A model generated the notes under the pieces. The model worked only from the letters and a program-made list of their open reading frames with translations. It was not told the DNA's origin and did no database searches. The translations under genes were made by a program, and so were the position numbers. From Neisseriaceae bacterium (GTDB lineage: Bacteria > Pseudomonadota > Gammaproteobacteria > Burkholderiales > Neisseriaceae): a stretch of 64,000 nucleotides of DNA. The stretch is from positions 1-64,000 of the forward strand of contig JAFTFY010000015.1 in assembly GCA_017458185.1 (NCBI GenBank). The letters run 5' to 3'. Shown piece by piece: positions 1-8,796 of the stretch (its first letter is position 1; the number at the start of each line of letters is the position of its first letter).

Positions 1-139
1 CATTGACCGCAAATCTTTCCCACTTTTTCTGAAAGAATGTGAGTTTAGATTTAATTATGGGACACCAAAACAGCAACTCAAAACCTTGCGAAAATGGTGT
101 GAAATTTAGCAATTTTTTGGGCTAATCTAATACAGCCCC
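1..139 (+). mobile_element. Right end of an IS1595-family (IS1016-like) insertion sequence, cut by the window edge
   Basis: The last bases of a transposase gene (stop at 107-109) are followed by a terminal inverted repeat. Its outer end, read inward on the minus strand from 139, begins GGGGCTGTATTAGATTAGCC, typical of IS1016-type ends. The element therefore ends at 139. The next eight bases (140-147, AATCAAAA) would be one copy of the 8-bp target duplication usual for this family. The other end lies outside the window, so the duplication cannot be confirmed. Confidence 0.8.
2..109 (+). CDS. IS1595-family transposase, C-terminal fragment (5' end outside window)
   Basis: The frame is open from the window edge to the TAG at 107-109. 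It encodes about 35 residues, including FPLFLKECEFRFNYG and QQLKTLRKWC, the characteristic end of ISXO2-like DDE transposases of IS1016/IS1595 elements. It would catalyse transposition of the element ending at 139. Whether the full gene is intact cannot be judged here. The family call rests on recall of this conserved C-terminus and on the adjoining inverted repeat. Confidence 0.8.
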   Translation: MDRKSFPLFLKECEFRFNYGTPKQQLKTLRKWCEI

Positions 140-791
140 AATCAAAATTATCGTCCATTGGTTTTACTTTGATATTTTCCACTCGCAACGCTTGTCCTGT
201 TTCAGCGTCAAATACATAGCGAATACTATCGGTATCTAACTTTAATTTTGTTGAACCAAAAACAAACGCCCTTTGCCAATAATCATTATTGCCAATATCT
301 GTATGGTACTGATAAGACGGCCATTCGGCATCCATTGCTGTTTTGTGTTCGCTCTTATTTTCATCATAAGCCATATCCACAAATTGCTTATGTGACAAGG
401 AAATAGTCTTACCATCAGGAGATAATACACCACCTGCCTCCTGAATATCCGATAACTTAATAGTTTCCCAATTCAAATCTTGATTTTTGACATTATTAAA
501 GAATTTTTGCAATACACCAATCCTTTCTAATTGGATATTATTGCCAATTTTATTCATATATTCTTGGGCATTGACCTGCAATTTAACTGCCACTTTTAAT
601 GGTTCTTTATCTTTATTTTTGTTTTCTACCAAAATGGTATCCATAGTTATATCTGTGGGACGATCAATATATTGTTCATCAACAATTTTATCGGCAGCAG
701 GTGCTTCTTTCTGACCCCACAAGTAGTAGGAAAGAACTTCTTGTGCATAATCGCCTTGTAATGACAGGGGTTGAACTACTGGGCTTGTCAT
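78..791 (-). CDS. Hypothetical protein, C-terminus replaced by IS insertion
   Basis: The start ATG is at 789-791 with a good AGGAG ribosome site. The 237-residue product has no signal peptide or membrane segment. It has a compact acidic C-terminal half with FVFGSTKLKLD and IRYVFDAETGQALRVEN, resembling an uncharacterised DUF (possibly DUF6402) seen in Gram-negative bacteria. The IS boundary at 139/140 falls inside the reading frame. The last 19 residues (GCIRLAQKIAKFHTIFARF) are the IS terminal repeat and transposase 3' end read backwards, and they supply the stop at 78-80. The native C-terminus is lost, so the gene is probably a truncated remnant. It lies 46 bp downstream of the next gene on the same strand and may be co-transcribed with it. 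Function unknown. Confidence 0.6.
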   Translation of the reverse strand: MTSPVVQPLSLQGDYAQEVLSYYLWGQKEAPAADKIVDEQYIDRPTDITMDTILVENKNKDKEPLKVAVKLQVNAQEYMNKIGNNIQLERIGVLQKFFNNVKNQDLNWETIKLSDIQEAGGVLSPDGKTISLSHKQFVDMAYDENKSEHKTAMDAEWPSYQYHTDIGNNDYWQRAFVFGSTKLKLDTDSIRYVFDAETGQALRVENIKVKPMDDNFDWGCIRLAQKIAKFHTIFARF

Positions 792-837
792 AGAATAAAC
801 TCCTTAATGTTAAAGTTAAAGAAAAGTAAGAATAATC

Positions 838-1653
838 TTACAGGTTGTAATAAGTAAAGTAAGGCACTTTACCGCACAAAGAAACTGGATAATACTCTAT
901 TGATGTCCAATTATTAAGCGGTTTTCGTGGAACCCATTCTGTAATTTGTGATTTAATTCTCAAAAACAATACTTGATTTAATAAATGCTCGTCATCAACA
1001 TACCAACCTATTTGTGTATCTTTGTTAAAACGCTCTGTTTCAATATATTTTCTTATTAAATTAATTTTTGATGAATTGTATTGTTTTTCAATTTCCGTTT
1101 GTTCTTTAATTATTTCTTGATAAGTTAATAAACGACAACAATCTTTTGGATAAACCATCTTCAAGCGGTCTCGTCCACTCATTACTTCAAAAGGCGTATC
1201 TTGGTCGTAATATTTGGCTTCGTATAAATATCCATCTTGTTCAGGCTTGTATACAAACTCACTACCGTTTGAATTAATTACAAGTGGGTAACAGTTATCT
1301 TCACTAAACCAACGCTTGCCCCAAAATTTTTTTTCCATTCCACATTTAGCTCCCAATTGTTCAGCAGAATATTGATCTTCAACCGCTGAACTATTTATAT
1401 TACGCTCATAATAATGCCATATGTAATCTATATCTGATTGCCAATATTGTTGCATTGCTTCTGCAAAAATCACGCCTTTATCTATCGGTTTTTTTGGAAT
1501 ACAAGATAATTCTTTTAAATATTTTTTGCGTATATAAGTCCCACTGCCATTATTTGACTTTTTACTTTGTACATATTGCAAATAAATAATGCCTGAAATA
1601 ATAGATATAAAAATAACAATATCTAATATTGCTTTAATCGGTAATTTTTTCAT
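838..1653 (-). CDS. Hypothetical membrane-anchored protein
   Basis: I chose the ATG at 1651-1653 because AGGAAA lies just upstream. An upstream ATG at 1710 would read through a DUS and lacks a ribosome site. The 271-residue product begins MKKLPIKAILDIVIFISI, with one N-terminal membrane segment (about residues 9-28) followed by a hydrophilic, Tyr-rich domain with several cysteines. The topology suggests an inner-membrane protein with a periplasmic domain. No family is recognised. It is the first gene of a likely two-gene unit with the truncated gene at 78-791. Nothing in the sequence gives a function. Confidence 0.6.
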   Translation of the reverse strand: MKKLPIKAILDIVIFISIISGIIYLQYVQSKKSNNGSGTYIRKKYLKELSCIPKKPIDKGVIFAEAMQQYWQSDIDYIWHYYERNINSSAVEDQYSAEQLGAKCGMEKKFWGKRWFSEDNCYPLVINSNGSEFVYKPEQDGYLYEAKYYDQDTPFEVMSGRDRLKMVYPKDCCRLLTYQEIIKEQTEIEKQYNSSKINLIRKYIETERFNKDTQIGWYVDDEHLLNQVLFLRIKSQITEWVPRKPLNNWTSIEYYPVSLCGKVPYFTYYNL

Positions 1654-1796
1654 TATCAATATTTCCTGTAAAAACCCTTCAGGCTGCCTGAAAACCCATA
1701 ACCACATCACAAATCACTTAAACCAAGCAATCCACTTGCCAAATAAACAGGCGAGATTATATCCCAAATAAGCCGCAAAATCAAGCAGAATTTTGC

Positions 1797-1814
1797 AAAA
1801 AAAAAAAAAAAAAA
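1797..1814 (+). repeat. 18-nt poly-A homopolymer tract
   Basis: Eighteen consecutive A residues follow TTTTGC. The tract lies between convergent repeats and about 140 bp upstream of the start of the 838-1653 gene. A run this long should vary in length by slippage, but it is not in a coding region and not close to an obvious promoter. Confidence 0.8.
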
Positions 1815-1937
1815 CAATAAGTTACGAAATATCACCTTAACAACAATTATTTGTTTAATATGGCATAAGAAACACAACTGATGATTGCTTTTCAGGCTGC
1901 CTGAAAATCATTTAAAAGCCCGTTCTTCGTAGTAAGG

Positions 1938-1980
1938 AGATTGCGTACGACTTGACTATCGTCAAGTCTCGCAATGACAG
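1938..1980 (-). repeat. CATTGCGAG/GGCAATC cassette with palindromic core
   Basis: Flanks GAGATTGCGTAC and TCGCAATGACAG surround the perfect palindrome GACTTGAC, loop TATC, GTCAAGTC (1949-1968). The flanks match other cassettes in the window, for example at 28482-28522, 30513-30552 and 41531-41573, but the core differs. Confidence 0.7.
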
Positions 1981-2021
1981 TAACTTTTTCAGGCTGTCTG
2001 AAAAAGGTGATTGTTTGTGTT

Positions 2022-2933
2022 TTACTCCCCACTTGGGGCGGCGAAATATTTTTTTTGGGCGGCAATTTTTTGCCGTGTGAGTGGCTTAATCAGCATTTTA
2101 ATGACGGCTGAAATTGGCACGACTGTTAATATCATCAATATTAAAAAAACGATATAAAACAATAAGATAAACTTGCGTAATACGGGGGAAATTTTGCCTG
2201 ATGAAATGAGCAACTTGCCCCATAAATAAAAACTTCTGCGGGCGATTTTTTCGCTGGCGATTAGGTTTTCATTGACTTTTACCGCACCCATATTGTGCCA
2301 CAGTGTTTCGTTCAGGCTGCCTGAAAGGATTGCAGTGCGTGTTTTTTCGCCAAAGCGGCGGCAGTCGGCAATGTCGGTGTCTAAAATGCCTGCCGCAGGC
2401 AAGCCAAAGGCTTGTTTTTTGCCTGTTAAAAGCCATAAGGGTGTGGTGATAAAAGACGCGGCACTGCTACATGCGTCAATTTTCACCATATTGCCGATAA
2501 GATGAGCATTCACTTTCGACAACATTTTTTTAACTTCAAGGCTTGCCATTAGCCACATATTGCGACAGCCGATTATCGTGGCAACTGGCGTGTTATTCAG
2601 CAATTTTTGGGCGGTCTCGTCTTGCAAAAAGGCAGTAATGGGTTGAGACGGCGATAAAAACCATACGGTATAAGCCAAAATAATTAAATCGTATTGATTG
2701 TGTTGCGTTTGAATCGGTTCAATTTCACACGGCTGGAAATGTACGGTTTCGGGAAAGGTGTTAAAAAACGACAAAAAACGCCACGGAAAAGCAAATTCTG
2801 TTTTGGGCTTGATGGGCAGCATTTCCACTTCAATATCGTCCGCCGCAAGCAAGGGTGCGGCAAAGTTTTCTACCATTTGCCGCAACTGCCCAGTTTGTGA
2901 GTAATAAACAATGAGAATGCGTTTTTTATCCAT
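2022..2933 (-). CDS. Flavodoxin-fold protein (annotated elsewhere as dialkylresorcinol condensing enzyme-like)
   Basis: The 303-residue product opens with a flavodoxin-type beta strand and phosphate loop, ILIVYYSQTGQLRQMVENF (residues 6-24), which suggests FMN or nucleotide binding. Later features are WFLSPSQPITAFL, a CRNMWLMASLEVKKML segment, SEKIARRSFYLWGKLL and a C-terminal hydrophobic stretch (FILLFYIVFLILMILTVVP) that likely anchors it to the membrane. From memory, this combination and length fit a group often labelled dialkylresorcinol condensing enzyme / NAD(P)H-dependent oxidoreductase. That activity is not shown by the sequence. Its stop is preceded by DUS-rich DNA, and its start is 4 bp from the stop of the upstream small membrane protein, suggesting one transcript. 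Confidence 0.65.
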   Translation of the reverse strand: MDKKRILIVYYSQTGQLRQMVENFAAPLLAADDIEVEMLPIKPKTEFAFPWRFLSFFNTFPETVHFQPCEIEPIQTQHNQYDLIILAYTVWFLSPSQPITAFLQDETAQKLLNNTPVATIIGCRNMWLMASLEVKKMLSKVNAHLIGNMVKIDACSSAASFITTPLWLLTGKKQAFGLPAAGILDTDIADCRRFGEKTRTAILSGSLNETLWHNMGAVKVNENLIASEKIARRSFYLWGKLLISSGKISPVLRKFILLFYIVFLILMILTVVPISAVIKMLIKPLTRQKIAAQKKYFAAPSGE

Positions 2934-2937
2934 TTTT

Positions 2938-3423
2938 TCAACTGCTTATATTGTTTTCAGGCTGCCTGAAAGGTTGTTCTTCTGTTGTTATTTGTTCGTT
3001 GCTGTTTTTATTTTGTTGTTCTTTACGACAAGAAACATAGTGCATACGCACAATAATGCTGTTTATCAATACAACAGGACTTAATATGGCAAACCACATG
3101 ACAAAAAACATTAGAAACAATCCGCCATATCCGCTCTCAGCACGAGCCATTGCGTAAAGTAATAAACTGGTTAATAACACCAAGGCGGTATTGCCGATAA
3201 CCATTTGCCAAGAATTTAATTTTTGCAATAGTTCGGCAATAATTGCTGGAAGTAACAACCAAACCATAGACATATAAATAAATATTGCACCAAAATTAAC
3301 CCCGCCGCCTTCGGTGTGGGCACCTTTGGCGACTAATATGGCATAAATAATAAAAATGCCTATGACAGACAACACACCCCAAATAATAAACCTAATTATG
3401 CGTTCGCTAAATGGGATATTCAT
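2938..3423 (-). CDS. Small integral membrane protein, hypothetical
   Basis: The 161-residue product has about four hydrophobic helices (near residues 9-30, 45-62, 73-92 and 101-122) and a hydrophilic C-terminal tail ending NNISS. The DNA for the tail is partly DUS (it encodes FRQPENN). The ATG at 3421-3423 is preceded by AAAGGAAT. It lies immediately upstream of the flavodoxin-fold gene on the same strand (4-bp gap), so the two are probably translated from one mRNA. No family is recognised. Confidence 0.6.
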   Translation of the reverse strand: MNIPFSERIIRFIIWGVLSVIGIFIIYAILVAKGAHTEGGGVNFGAIFIYMSMVWLLLPAIIAELLQKLNSWQMVIGNTALVLLTSLLLYAMARAESGYGGLFLMFFVMWFAILSPVVLINSIIVRMHYVSCRKEQQNKNSNEQITTEEQPFRQPENNISS

Positions 3424-3478
3424 TGATTATTCCTTTATATGATTGAGACAGGCTGCCTGAAAGGTTTTCTGTTGTTAC

Positions 3479-3538
3479 GGTGGGCAGGAATGCCCACCCT
3501 ATAAGGTTTATGTCGTTGCGGTGGGTTGAAAACCCACC
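3479..3538. repeat. Two GGTGGG...CCCACC hairpins, possible dsbC terminator
   Basis: The first hairpin is 3479-3498 (GGTGGGCA, loop GGAA, TGCCCACC). The second is 3520-3538 (GGTGGGTT, loop GAA, AACCCACC). Outer stem bases are conserved, while the inner two base pairs differ but stay complementary. They lie just past the dsbC stop and could terminate it, though no U-run follows. Confidence 0.65.
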
Positions 3539-3546
3539 CTACGATA

Positions 3547-4278
3547 TTACTGATTTTTCGCAATCGCTTCTTGCAAAGCCGCCGCAGGGGCGTAGCCTGC
3601 TTGGACTTTGCCGTTTGGAAAGACCAAAGTGGGCGTGCCTGTAAAGCCTAATTTATGGGCTAATTGTAGCGTGCGTTCAATCGGTGTATCGCAAGGTTCG
3701 ACTTGTGGAATGGGTTTATTTTCACGCATTACCGTAAGCCACGCTCCTGTGCGGTCTTTGCTACACCAAACTTGTTGCGAACGGGCTCTGGCTTGGGGGT
3801 GCAAACCATCAACAGGCATCAGGAGCGTGTAAATGGTTAAATCGGTCATTTTGGCAAATTCCGCTTCCAAACGGCGGCAAAATGGGCAGTCAATATCGTT
3901 AAACACCACAACTTTATTTTTGCCACTGCCGCGTACTTCGACAATCGCGTCTTGCAGGGGTAAATCGGCAAAATTCACTTTGTGTAAATCTTTCAAGCGG
4001 TCGGCGGTTAAGTTTTTCTTGGCTTTTAAGTCAATTAACGAGCCTTCAATTAAATAGGCAGCATTTTCATCAACATAATAAATTTCGTTGCCGTCAAACA
4101 CCACTTCATACAAGCCTTTAACAGGTGATTTTTTTACCGACTGCACTTTTAAGTTGTGTTCTTTATAACTTTCTTCTAATGCTGCTTTCACTTGTTCAGG
4201 CGTTTTGGCTTGCATATTATTATTGCACGCCGTTAATAATACTAATGCTGCGACTAATAAACTGTTTTTCCAACGCAT
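3547..4278 (-). CDS. dsbC: Thiol:disulfide interchange protein DsbC, lipoprotein form
   Basis: The start is taken at the ATG 4276-4278, which has AGGAAA upstream. The 243-residue product begins MRWKNSLLVAALVLLTAC, a signal peptide with lipobox LTAC and lipidated Cys18, as is common for Neisseriaceae DsbC. An N-terminal dimerisation domain (about 25-90) precedes a thioredoxin domain with active site CPFC (131-134) and the cis-proline loop GFTGTPTLVF. It would isomerise wrong disulfides in periplasmic proteins. Plausible clients are PilC and other surface proteins encoded nearby, though this is inference. It appears monocistronic. The flanking region 4279-4710 holds a Correia-like repeat. Confidence 0.92.
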   Translation of the reverse strand: MRWKNSLLVAALVLLTACNNNMQAKTPEQVKAALEESYKEHNLKVQSVKKSPVKGLYEVVFDGNEIYYVDENAAYLIEGSLIDLKAKKNLTADRLKDLHKVNFADLPLQDAIVEVRGSGKNKVVVFNDIDCPFCRRLEAEFAKMTDLTIYTLLMPVDGLHPQARARSQQVWCSKDRTGAWLTVMRENKPIPQVEPCDTPIERTLQLAHKLGFTGTPTLVFPNGKVQAGYAPAAALQEAIAKNQ

Positions 4279-4352
4279 TGTGTGTTTTCCTATTGATACA
4301 AAAGGCATAATAATGCCATAAAATCAAGATTTACGCTTAATAAAATATTTTC

Positions 4353-4500
4353 AGAAACCCCTGCAAAACTGGTAGATGTGCGTGCAGTTCAAAGTTATAG
4401 TAGCACAGAAAAACGAAGACATAACAAATAGTTAGGCGAGTTTTTCGAGCAACGCATAACGAAGAAATGCACCACAGATACCAGTTTTGCAGGGGTTTCT
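4353..4500. repeat. Correia-like miniature element with 22-bp terminal inverted repeats
   Basis: The arms 4353-4374 (AGAAACCCCTGCAAAACTGG plus TA) and 4479-4500 are perfect reverse complements. The interior has TATAGT, AACGAAGACATAACAAATAG, TTAGGCGAG and CAACGC, recalling the Correia element core. The ends differ from the TATAGTGGATTAA ends of Neisseria. The element is 148 bp and sits between dsbC and pilC. It may carry promoter or processing signals, as Correia elements do. Confidence 0.6.
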
Positions 4501-4649
4501 TTCAGGCTGCCTGAAAAATATATAGTCAAGCAAAAAAAACCGCTTGGCAAGCAAGCAGAAAGAAAGGAACTTTGGAAAATTGAATTTATTTATTATTGGA
4601 ATTGCTTAAAAAATCTTCTATGCAAACGAAGAAAAGATGAAGCCGTGCT

Positions 4650-4698
4650 GCTTGTGCATTTGCTTTCAACACGCAACATTGAAAGCAAATGCACAAGC
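4650..4698. repeat. 20-bp perfect palindrome, 9-nt loop, downstream of pilC
   Basis: Arms 4650-4669 and 4679-4698 are perfect reverse complements (GCTTGTGCATTTGCTTTCAA and its complement) around the loop CACGCAACA. It lies 13 bp past the pilC stop and probably ends or protects the pilC mRNA, although a U-run is not evident on the minus strand. Confidence 0.65.
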
Positions 4699-4710
4699 GG
4701 TGTTTCTCGG

Positions 4711-7700
4711 TTAGAAGATTTCTCGCCACGATATGCGGCGTACTGTTTTGTGTGATTCGCAATAAACTTCGCCCAATTCTACGGTTTCTTGATACCCTTC
4801 CGAACCTGCAACATAGCCCAAATTGGGTTTGCCTTGTAAGCAGTTGTAAGGTTGTTTGGTTATTTCGCCCAATGTTTCATCATCACCCGATTGGTATTGT
4901 CCCGCATGGTTGATTGAAAAATCTTTGATATTTTGCGAGAAAATCGAAATGGTGTTAATGCTGTCTGGATACATTTTGGACGAGATATAAGCGTCATCAT
5001 TGTAAAGATAACTTCCTGTATCCGCACCATTCAAAAGATACTTAAAGCCAATGTTTTTCTTATGAATAATGCGACCGCCATTTTCTGCACGCAACTGGAT
5101 TACCGCACTGCCGCCCGTGTATGGCGTAACGCTCGACCATTTGTAGGTGTCGGTTTCGGTGTATGTGTACTGACAAGTGCGTTGTTCTTGCGATGAAGTG
5201 CTGCTTGTAACCGTGGCACAAGGGTCATTATTGGATTGAGTGGGCGTATTAGGCGTGCCGTTACCATTGACAGGCAAGAAACTGCTCCAACCAGAACCCA
5301 CTTTGATGTCGTTACCGTCTTGATCTTTTTCTAATAAACACAATGCTTCGCCTTCGGTTTTGCCTACAAATTCGGTTTGTCCCACTTTTGTCCAGCCATT
5401 AGCGGTTGGGTCTTTTTCGTTCCACGCAGGCGGCGTACTCGAAGTGTTGTTGTTTGTACCTGCTTGTTTTTTGTAAAAACGCGTATAAACCGCCACAGAA
5501 CCCCAAACTTCATCAGGTTTCACCACAACGCGTTCGCCAGAAACGGTGTCAAGCGGAACATACCAACCTGCATATTTCAGGCTACCTTTTTCGTGAATGT
5601 CGTCATCGCTAACCATACGATAAATTTCATCGACATTGCCACTGATAAACGACAGTGTTTGTACCAACAAATCGCTTCGTTCAACAGGAGTGGCGGCTTC
5701 TTCGCTGTTATCTGTGGTCATGGGATTTAACGGTTTGATATTGTCGGATAAATCAAAGCGTTGATGAATGCCGAAAATGCCTTGCATATCGGTTTTTTCA
5801 AAATCTTCATCGTAAATATCGCTACCTGTTCCCCAAATCACCACGAATTTACCTTCGGCAATTTTAGAAATGGCAGGTTCTGCCGTAATGGGTTGTGTCG
5901 GAAATTTGCCGTCCCAAGCAGGGGCAGCGTACAGTTTTTTATACGAAATATGGTTAATATCTCGCAAATCAAAGCGATACAAATTGCCTGCATAATCGCC
6001 AGCATAAGCATAATCCGCCACACCGTCTTGATTGACATCTAACAGTGCAGGTGTGGCTAAACCACCCGTTTTGCCAATGCTGACTTTTTTACCGTTGTTG
6101 AGCAACTCGCCAATTTGTTTGTGATTTGAACCGATATTGTCTGTACCCACATCTTTACCCAATGCTTCAAACACATACAACGCCGTTTCTTGCTCTTTAA
6201 TAGACGGAAACGCAAAACCGCTACCCAGAAACACGGCTTGTGAAATACCTGTTTTCAGGTTGCGATTATTCTTCGTCCAAACATTGCTGCCCACACGAGC
6301 GATTTGCGGATTGCCTACGGTATAACCCATAGCAGAATCATCTTTGGCAGACGCTTCAAACAACGGCACAGAAGTAAGCCAAGAAGATTGTGGTGCGTCA
6401 ATACCCACAGGATCGCCTGTTTTTAAGTCTTTACCGCCCACATTGATGGCATACATACCCCTTGCACCTTGTCCCATATTTCCTGCCATAAAAATTTGCC
6501 GTTGGCGTGGATTATCAGCCGTGCCAGCGTCTGTGCGGCGAGCCGTTATACCGCCGTTAATCAAGTACAAGTGCGGATTACTTGGGCTATCTGAATAATC
6601 TTCGCGTGCAATTTTAGAAAATTTAGACGCAACCGTATCGCTGATAGAAGTTCTCGGCATAGTTGCGGGCGAATAATTGAGTTTCAAAGAATAAGGCGGT
6701 GTATCCGCAATATTGGCTGTTTTCTCGTTTTGGAAAATATACACCAAGCCGTCATTGGCGGCAGTTAGAAGAAACTCGCGTCTGCCCGAAGTGTCATCAT
6801 CGCCTGTGGGCTTTTTGCCCACTTCAAGCGTGCGTTGTCCAATCGACACAATGCCTGTATCCAAAACATCACCCATATCGTGTTCTTTTGTGGCTTGACG
6901 AATACGATACGGATTGACTTCGTAGTCATGATGCGTTTTGGCTCTGGTTTGAATATCTAAATCTGTGCCGTCACGAGCAATCCAAGGCAAGAGCGTGTCT
7001 TGATATTCATCGGTACTGTTTTGCAAACCAAATTGCTTATTTAACCAGCCAGTGGGCTTATCCAACCATTGGGCAGTGCCGTCTCCTTTGGAAATCATAG
7101 CACGGCGTTCATCAAATTTGGCACCAATGAAACTACCCAGCGTATCATCTTTCACAGGTGTGCCGTCTTCATTTAACTTGGTGAAAACTAATTCAGTGCC
7201 TGTGAGTTTTTCATTTAACCGCAAACTTGCCATAGCGTCAGGATAACCCGTAGTCAAACCCGACCCTACTTTACCTGGCGTTTGCGTAGAATAACTTTGT
7301 CGTTTTACCGTACTGTTATTTAATGCAGCAGAAGAAGAATTTGCCGAAGTGGTGCTGGTAGTGGTTTTTGGCGGACCTGCATTATCTATATCTTGGTTAT
7401 ATTGATTCTGAATAAAATCAAACATTTCCTTGAATGTTTTTTCTAATTCAGCCTCATTATTGGCATTGGCAAACCATTTACCGCCATTAGGTTTATCAGA
7501 CGCACCATTTTCCACCATTCGATAGTGCGGTAAGTTTTTCATCGGCATACCCGTCAGTTGTTCTATCGCATTCGGCTTAAAAGTTTCCGAAAAACCAATG
7601 GAAAAAGTGGTAATGGTTTGTTTGCCAGGCAAATCGGGACGAAGGTCATTTTCTTCCAAAGGTTTAGACAACCAACGCAAAGAATCTATTGCATCATAGT

Positions 7701-8796
7701 AAGTGTTTTGCATATTAAATGCGATGATTGCCTTTGTGTTGAACGGTCCGCCTTTATACCATTTCGCACGCGACATATCAGAGTTGCGTGGGAAGTATGT
7801 CATATCCCCCCAACCGCCATCTTCACCATTGCCAATTTGTCGCCAACCCATATTGTATTGATTAACTTTATGAAGTTCAGCACTACCTGTGTAAGGATAG
7901 AATACAAATTCACTTAATCCATCTCTGTCTGGGCAGTATCCATAACCATTAACAGGATCGTGCTGTTTTTTGGGACAAAGGAATTGGTAATATGAGTTGC
8001 GGTTATTTTTATCTACCCTATATTTTGGAAACACATGTTTCACATATTGAGTGGTATTAAAAATGGCGTTAATCGGAATAAAACCAGAACGATAATACCC
8101 GTCCCACTCAACATATGAGTTAGTGAATATACCATTCGCAAAAGGAGAAGCAGTATGCGGACCGCCGTTTGCCGCACCGTCTGTCATCAAAATAAGATAA
8201 TTTTTAGAACAAGCCGTTTCAGGCGTTATGCTTTTTGCCAATGTATCAGCAGCAGTAATGTAGCCTTGAACAGTTGGCGTTGCGTATCCAGACAACATCG
8301 TTCTAAAACCATCGTTGATTGCGGCTCTAACAGTTGCTTGCGAATCCGTCAAAGCAACATTGGGGTGAAGATGCGTTGCCCAACTATACGGCGTATCCTT
8401 GCCGTTCATAAAGGTAACCCCCCAACGCCCCAAAGATTCGTATTGTGGAAACAAATTATTATTGACATGAATAACCGACTCTCTACCTCTATTGCCTAAC
8501 ATTGAACCCGAATTATCTAAATACAGCATAATATTGGGTTTGCTCACATTGGGCGTGGTTGTGGTTGCAGTAATGGTTTTGGTATCGATCGATTGAACCG
8601 TATGCGTTTGGGTGTGGGTCAGAATTTCGGTTTGACCTGGATTGAGCAAATGCAACGGAGCGTGTGAAAACGGCGTATCATCAGCCGCCAATGCAGGGGC
8701 AAAAAATAAATTGAATGCCATAACATTCAACGCAAATTGTGCCATATTGGCAGACCGCCCAATATGCTTTGGCTTTATTTTGTGGGGACTACTCAT
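4711..8796 (-). CDS. pilC: PilC/PilY1-type type IV pilus tip adhesin
   Basis: The 1361-residue product starts with a signal peptide (cleavage near ALA-AD, residues 36-40). A von Willebrand A-like domain follows, with the MIDAS motif DNSGSM (94-99) and LMTDGAANGG. The C-terminal half is the PilC/PilY1 beta-propeller. It contains the calcium loop LLDVNQDGVADYAYAGD (about 915-930) and NLYRFDL, and it ends in a Cys-containing domain. These proteins sit at the pilus tip and outer membrane, promote pilus extension and mediate adherence. In Neisseria, PilC is also needed for DNA uptake, which fits the DUS-rich genome. The gene is a single transcription unit between DUS-rich spacers. I see no poly-G phase-variation tract in the signal region, unlike gonococcal pilC. 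The length is larger than the roughly 1050 residues usual in Neisseria. Confidence 0.93.
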   Translation of the reverse strand: MSSPHKIKPKHIGRSANMAQFALNVMAFNLFFAPALAADDTPFSHAPLHLLNPGQTEILTHTQTHTVQSIDTKTITATTTTPNVSKPNIMLYLDNSGSMLGNRGRESVIHVNNNLFPQYESLGRWGVTFMNGKDTPYSWATHLHPNVALTDSQATVRAAINDGFRTMLSGYATPTVQGYITAADTLAKSITPETACSKNYLILMTDGAANGGPHTASPFANGIFTNSYVEWDGYYRSGFIPINAIFNTTQYVKHVFPKYRVDKNNRNSYYQFLCPKKQHDPVNGYGYCPDRDGLSEFVFYPYTGSAELHKVNQYNMGWRQIGNGEDGGWGDMTYFPRNSDMSRAKWYKGGPFNTKAIIAFNMQNTYYDAIDSLRWLSKPLEENDLRPDLPGKQTITTFSIGFSETFKPNAIEQLTGMPMKNLPHYRMVENGASDKPNGGKWFANANNEAELEKTFKEMFDFIQNQYNQDIDNAGPPKTTTSTTSANSSSAALNNSTVKRQSYSTQTPGKVGSGLTTGYPDAMASLRLNEKLTGTELVFTKLNEDGTPVKDDTLGSFIGAKFDERRAMISKGDGTAQWLDKPTGWLNKQFGLQNSTDEYQDTLLPWIARDGTDLDIQTRAKTHHDYEVNPYRIRQATKEHDMGDVLDTGIVSIGQRTLEVGKKPTGDDDTSGRREFLLTAANDGLVYIFQNEKTANIADTPPYSLKLNYSPATMPRTSISDTVASKFSKIAREDYSDSPSNPHLYLINGGITARRTDAGTADNPRQRQIFMAGNMGQGARGMYAINVGGKDLKTGDPVGIDAPQSSWLTSVPLFEASAKDDSAMGYTVGNPQIARVGSNVWTKNNRNLKTGISQAVFLGSGFAFPSIKEQETALYVFEALGKDVGTDNIGSNHKQIGELLNNGKKVSIGKTGGLATPALLDVNQDGVADYAYAGDYAGNLYRFDLRDINHISYKKLYAAPAWDGKFPTQPITAEPAISKIAEGKFVVIWGTGSDIYDEDFEKTDMQGIFGIHQRFDLSDNIKPLNPMTTDNSEEAATPVERSDLLVQTLSFISGNVDEIYRMVSDDDIHEKGSLKYAGWYVPLDTVSGERVVVKPDEVWGSVAVYTRFYKKQAGTNNNTSSTPPAWNEKDPTANGWTKVGQTEFVGKTEGEALCLLEKDQDGNDIKVGSGWSSFLPVNGNGTPNTPTQSNNDPCATVTSSTSSQEQRTCQYTYTETDTYKWSSVTPYTGGSAVIQLRAENGGRIIHKKNIGFKYLLNGADTGSYLYNDDAYISSKMYPDSINTISIFSQNIKDFSINHAGQYQSGDDETLGEITKQPYNCLQGKPNLGYVAGSEGYQETVELGEVYCESHKTVRRISWREIF

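Larger units (their letters stand above)
1654..2021. other. Intergenic region with DUS, poly-A tract and palindrome cassette
   Basis: There is no gene here. The region holds DUS copies near 1678 and 1891, a variant (AGGCTGTCTGAA) near 1990, an 18-A homopolymer at 1797-1814, and one copy of the GCAATC...GCAATGAC palindrome cassette at about 1938-1980. Confidence 0.7.
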
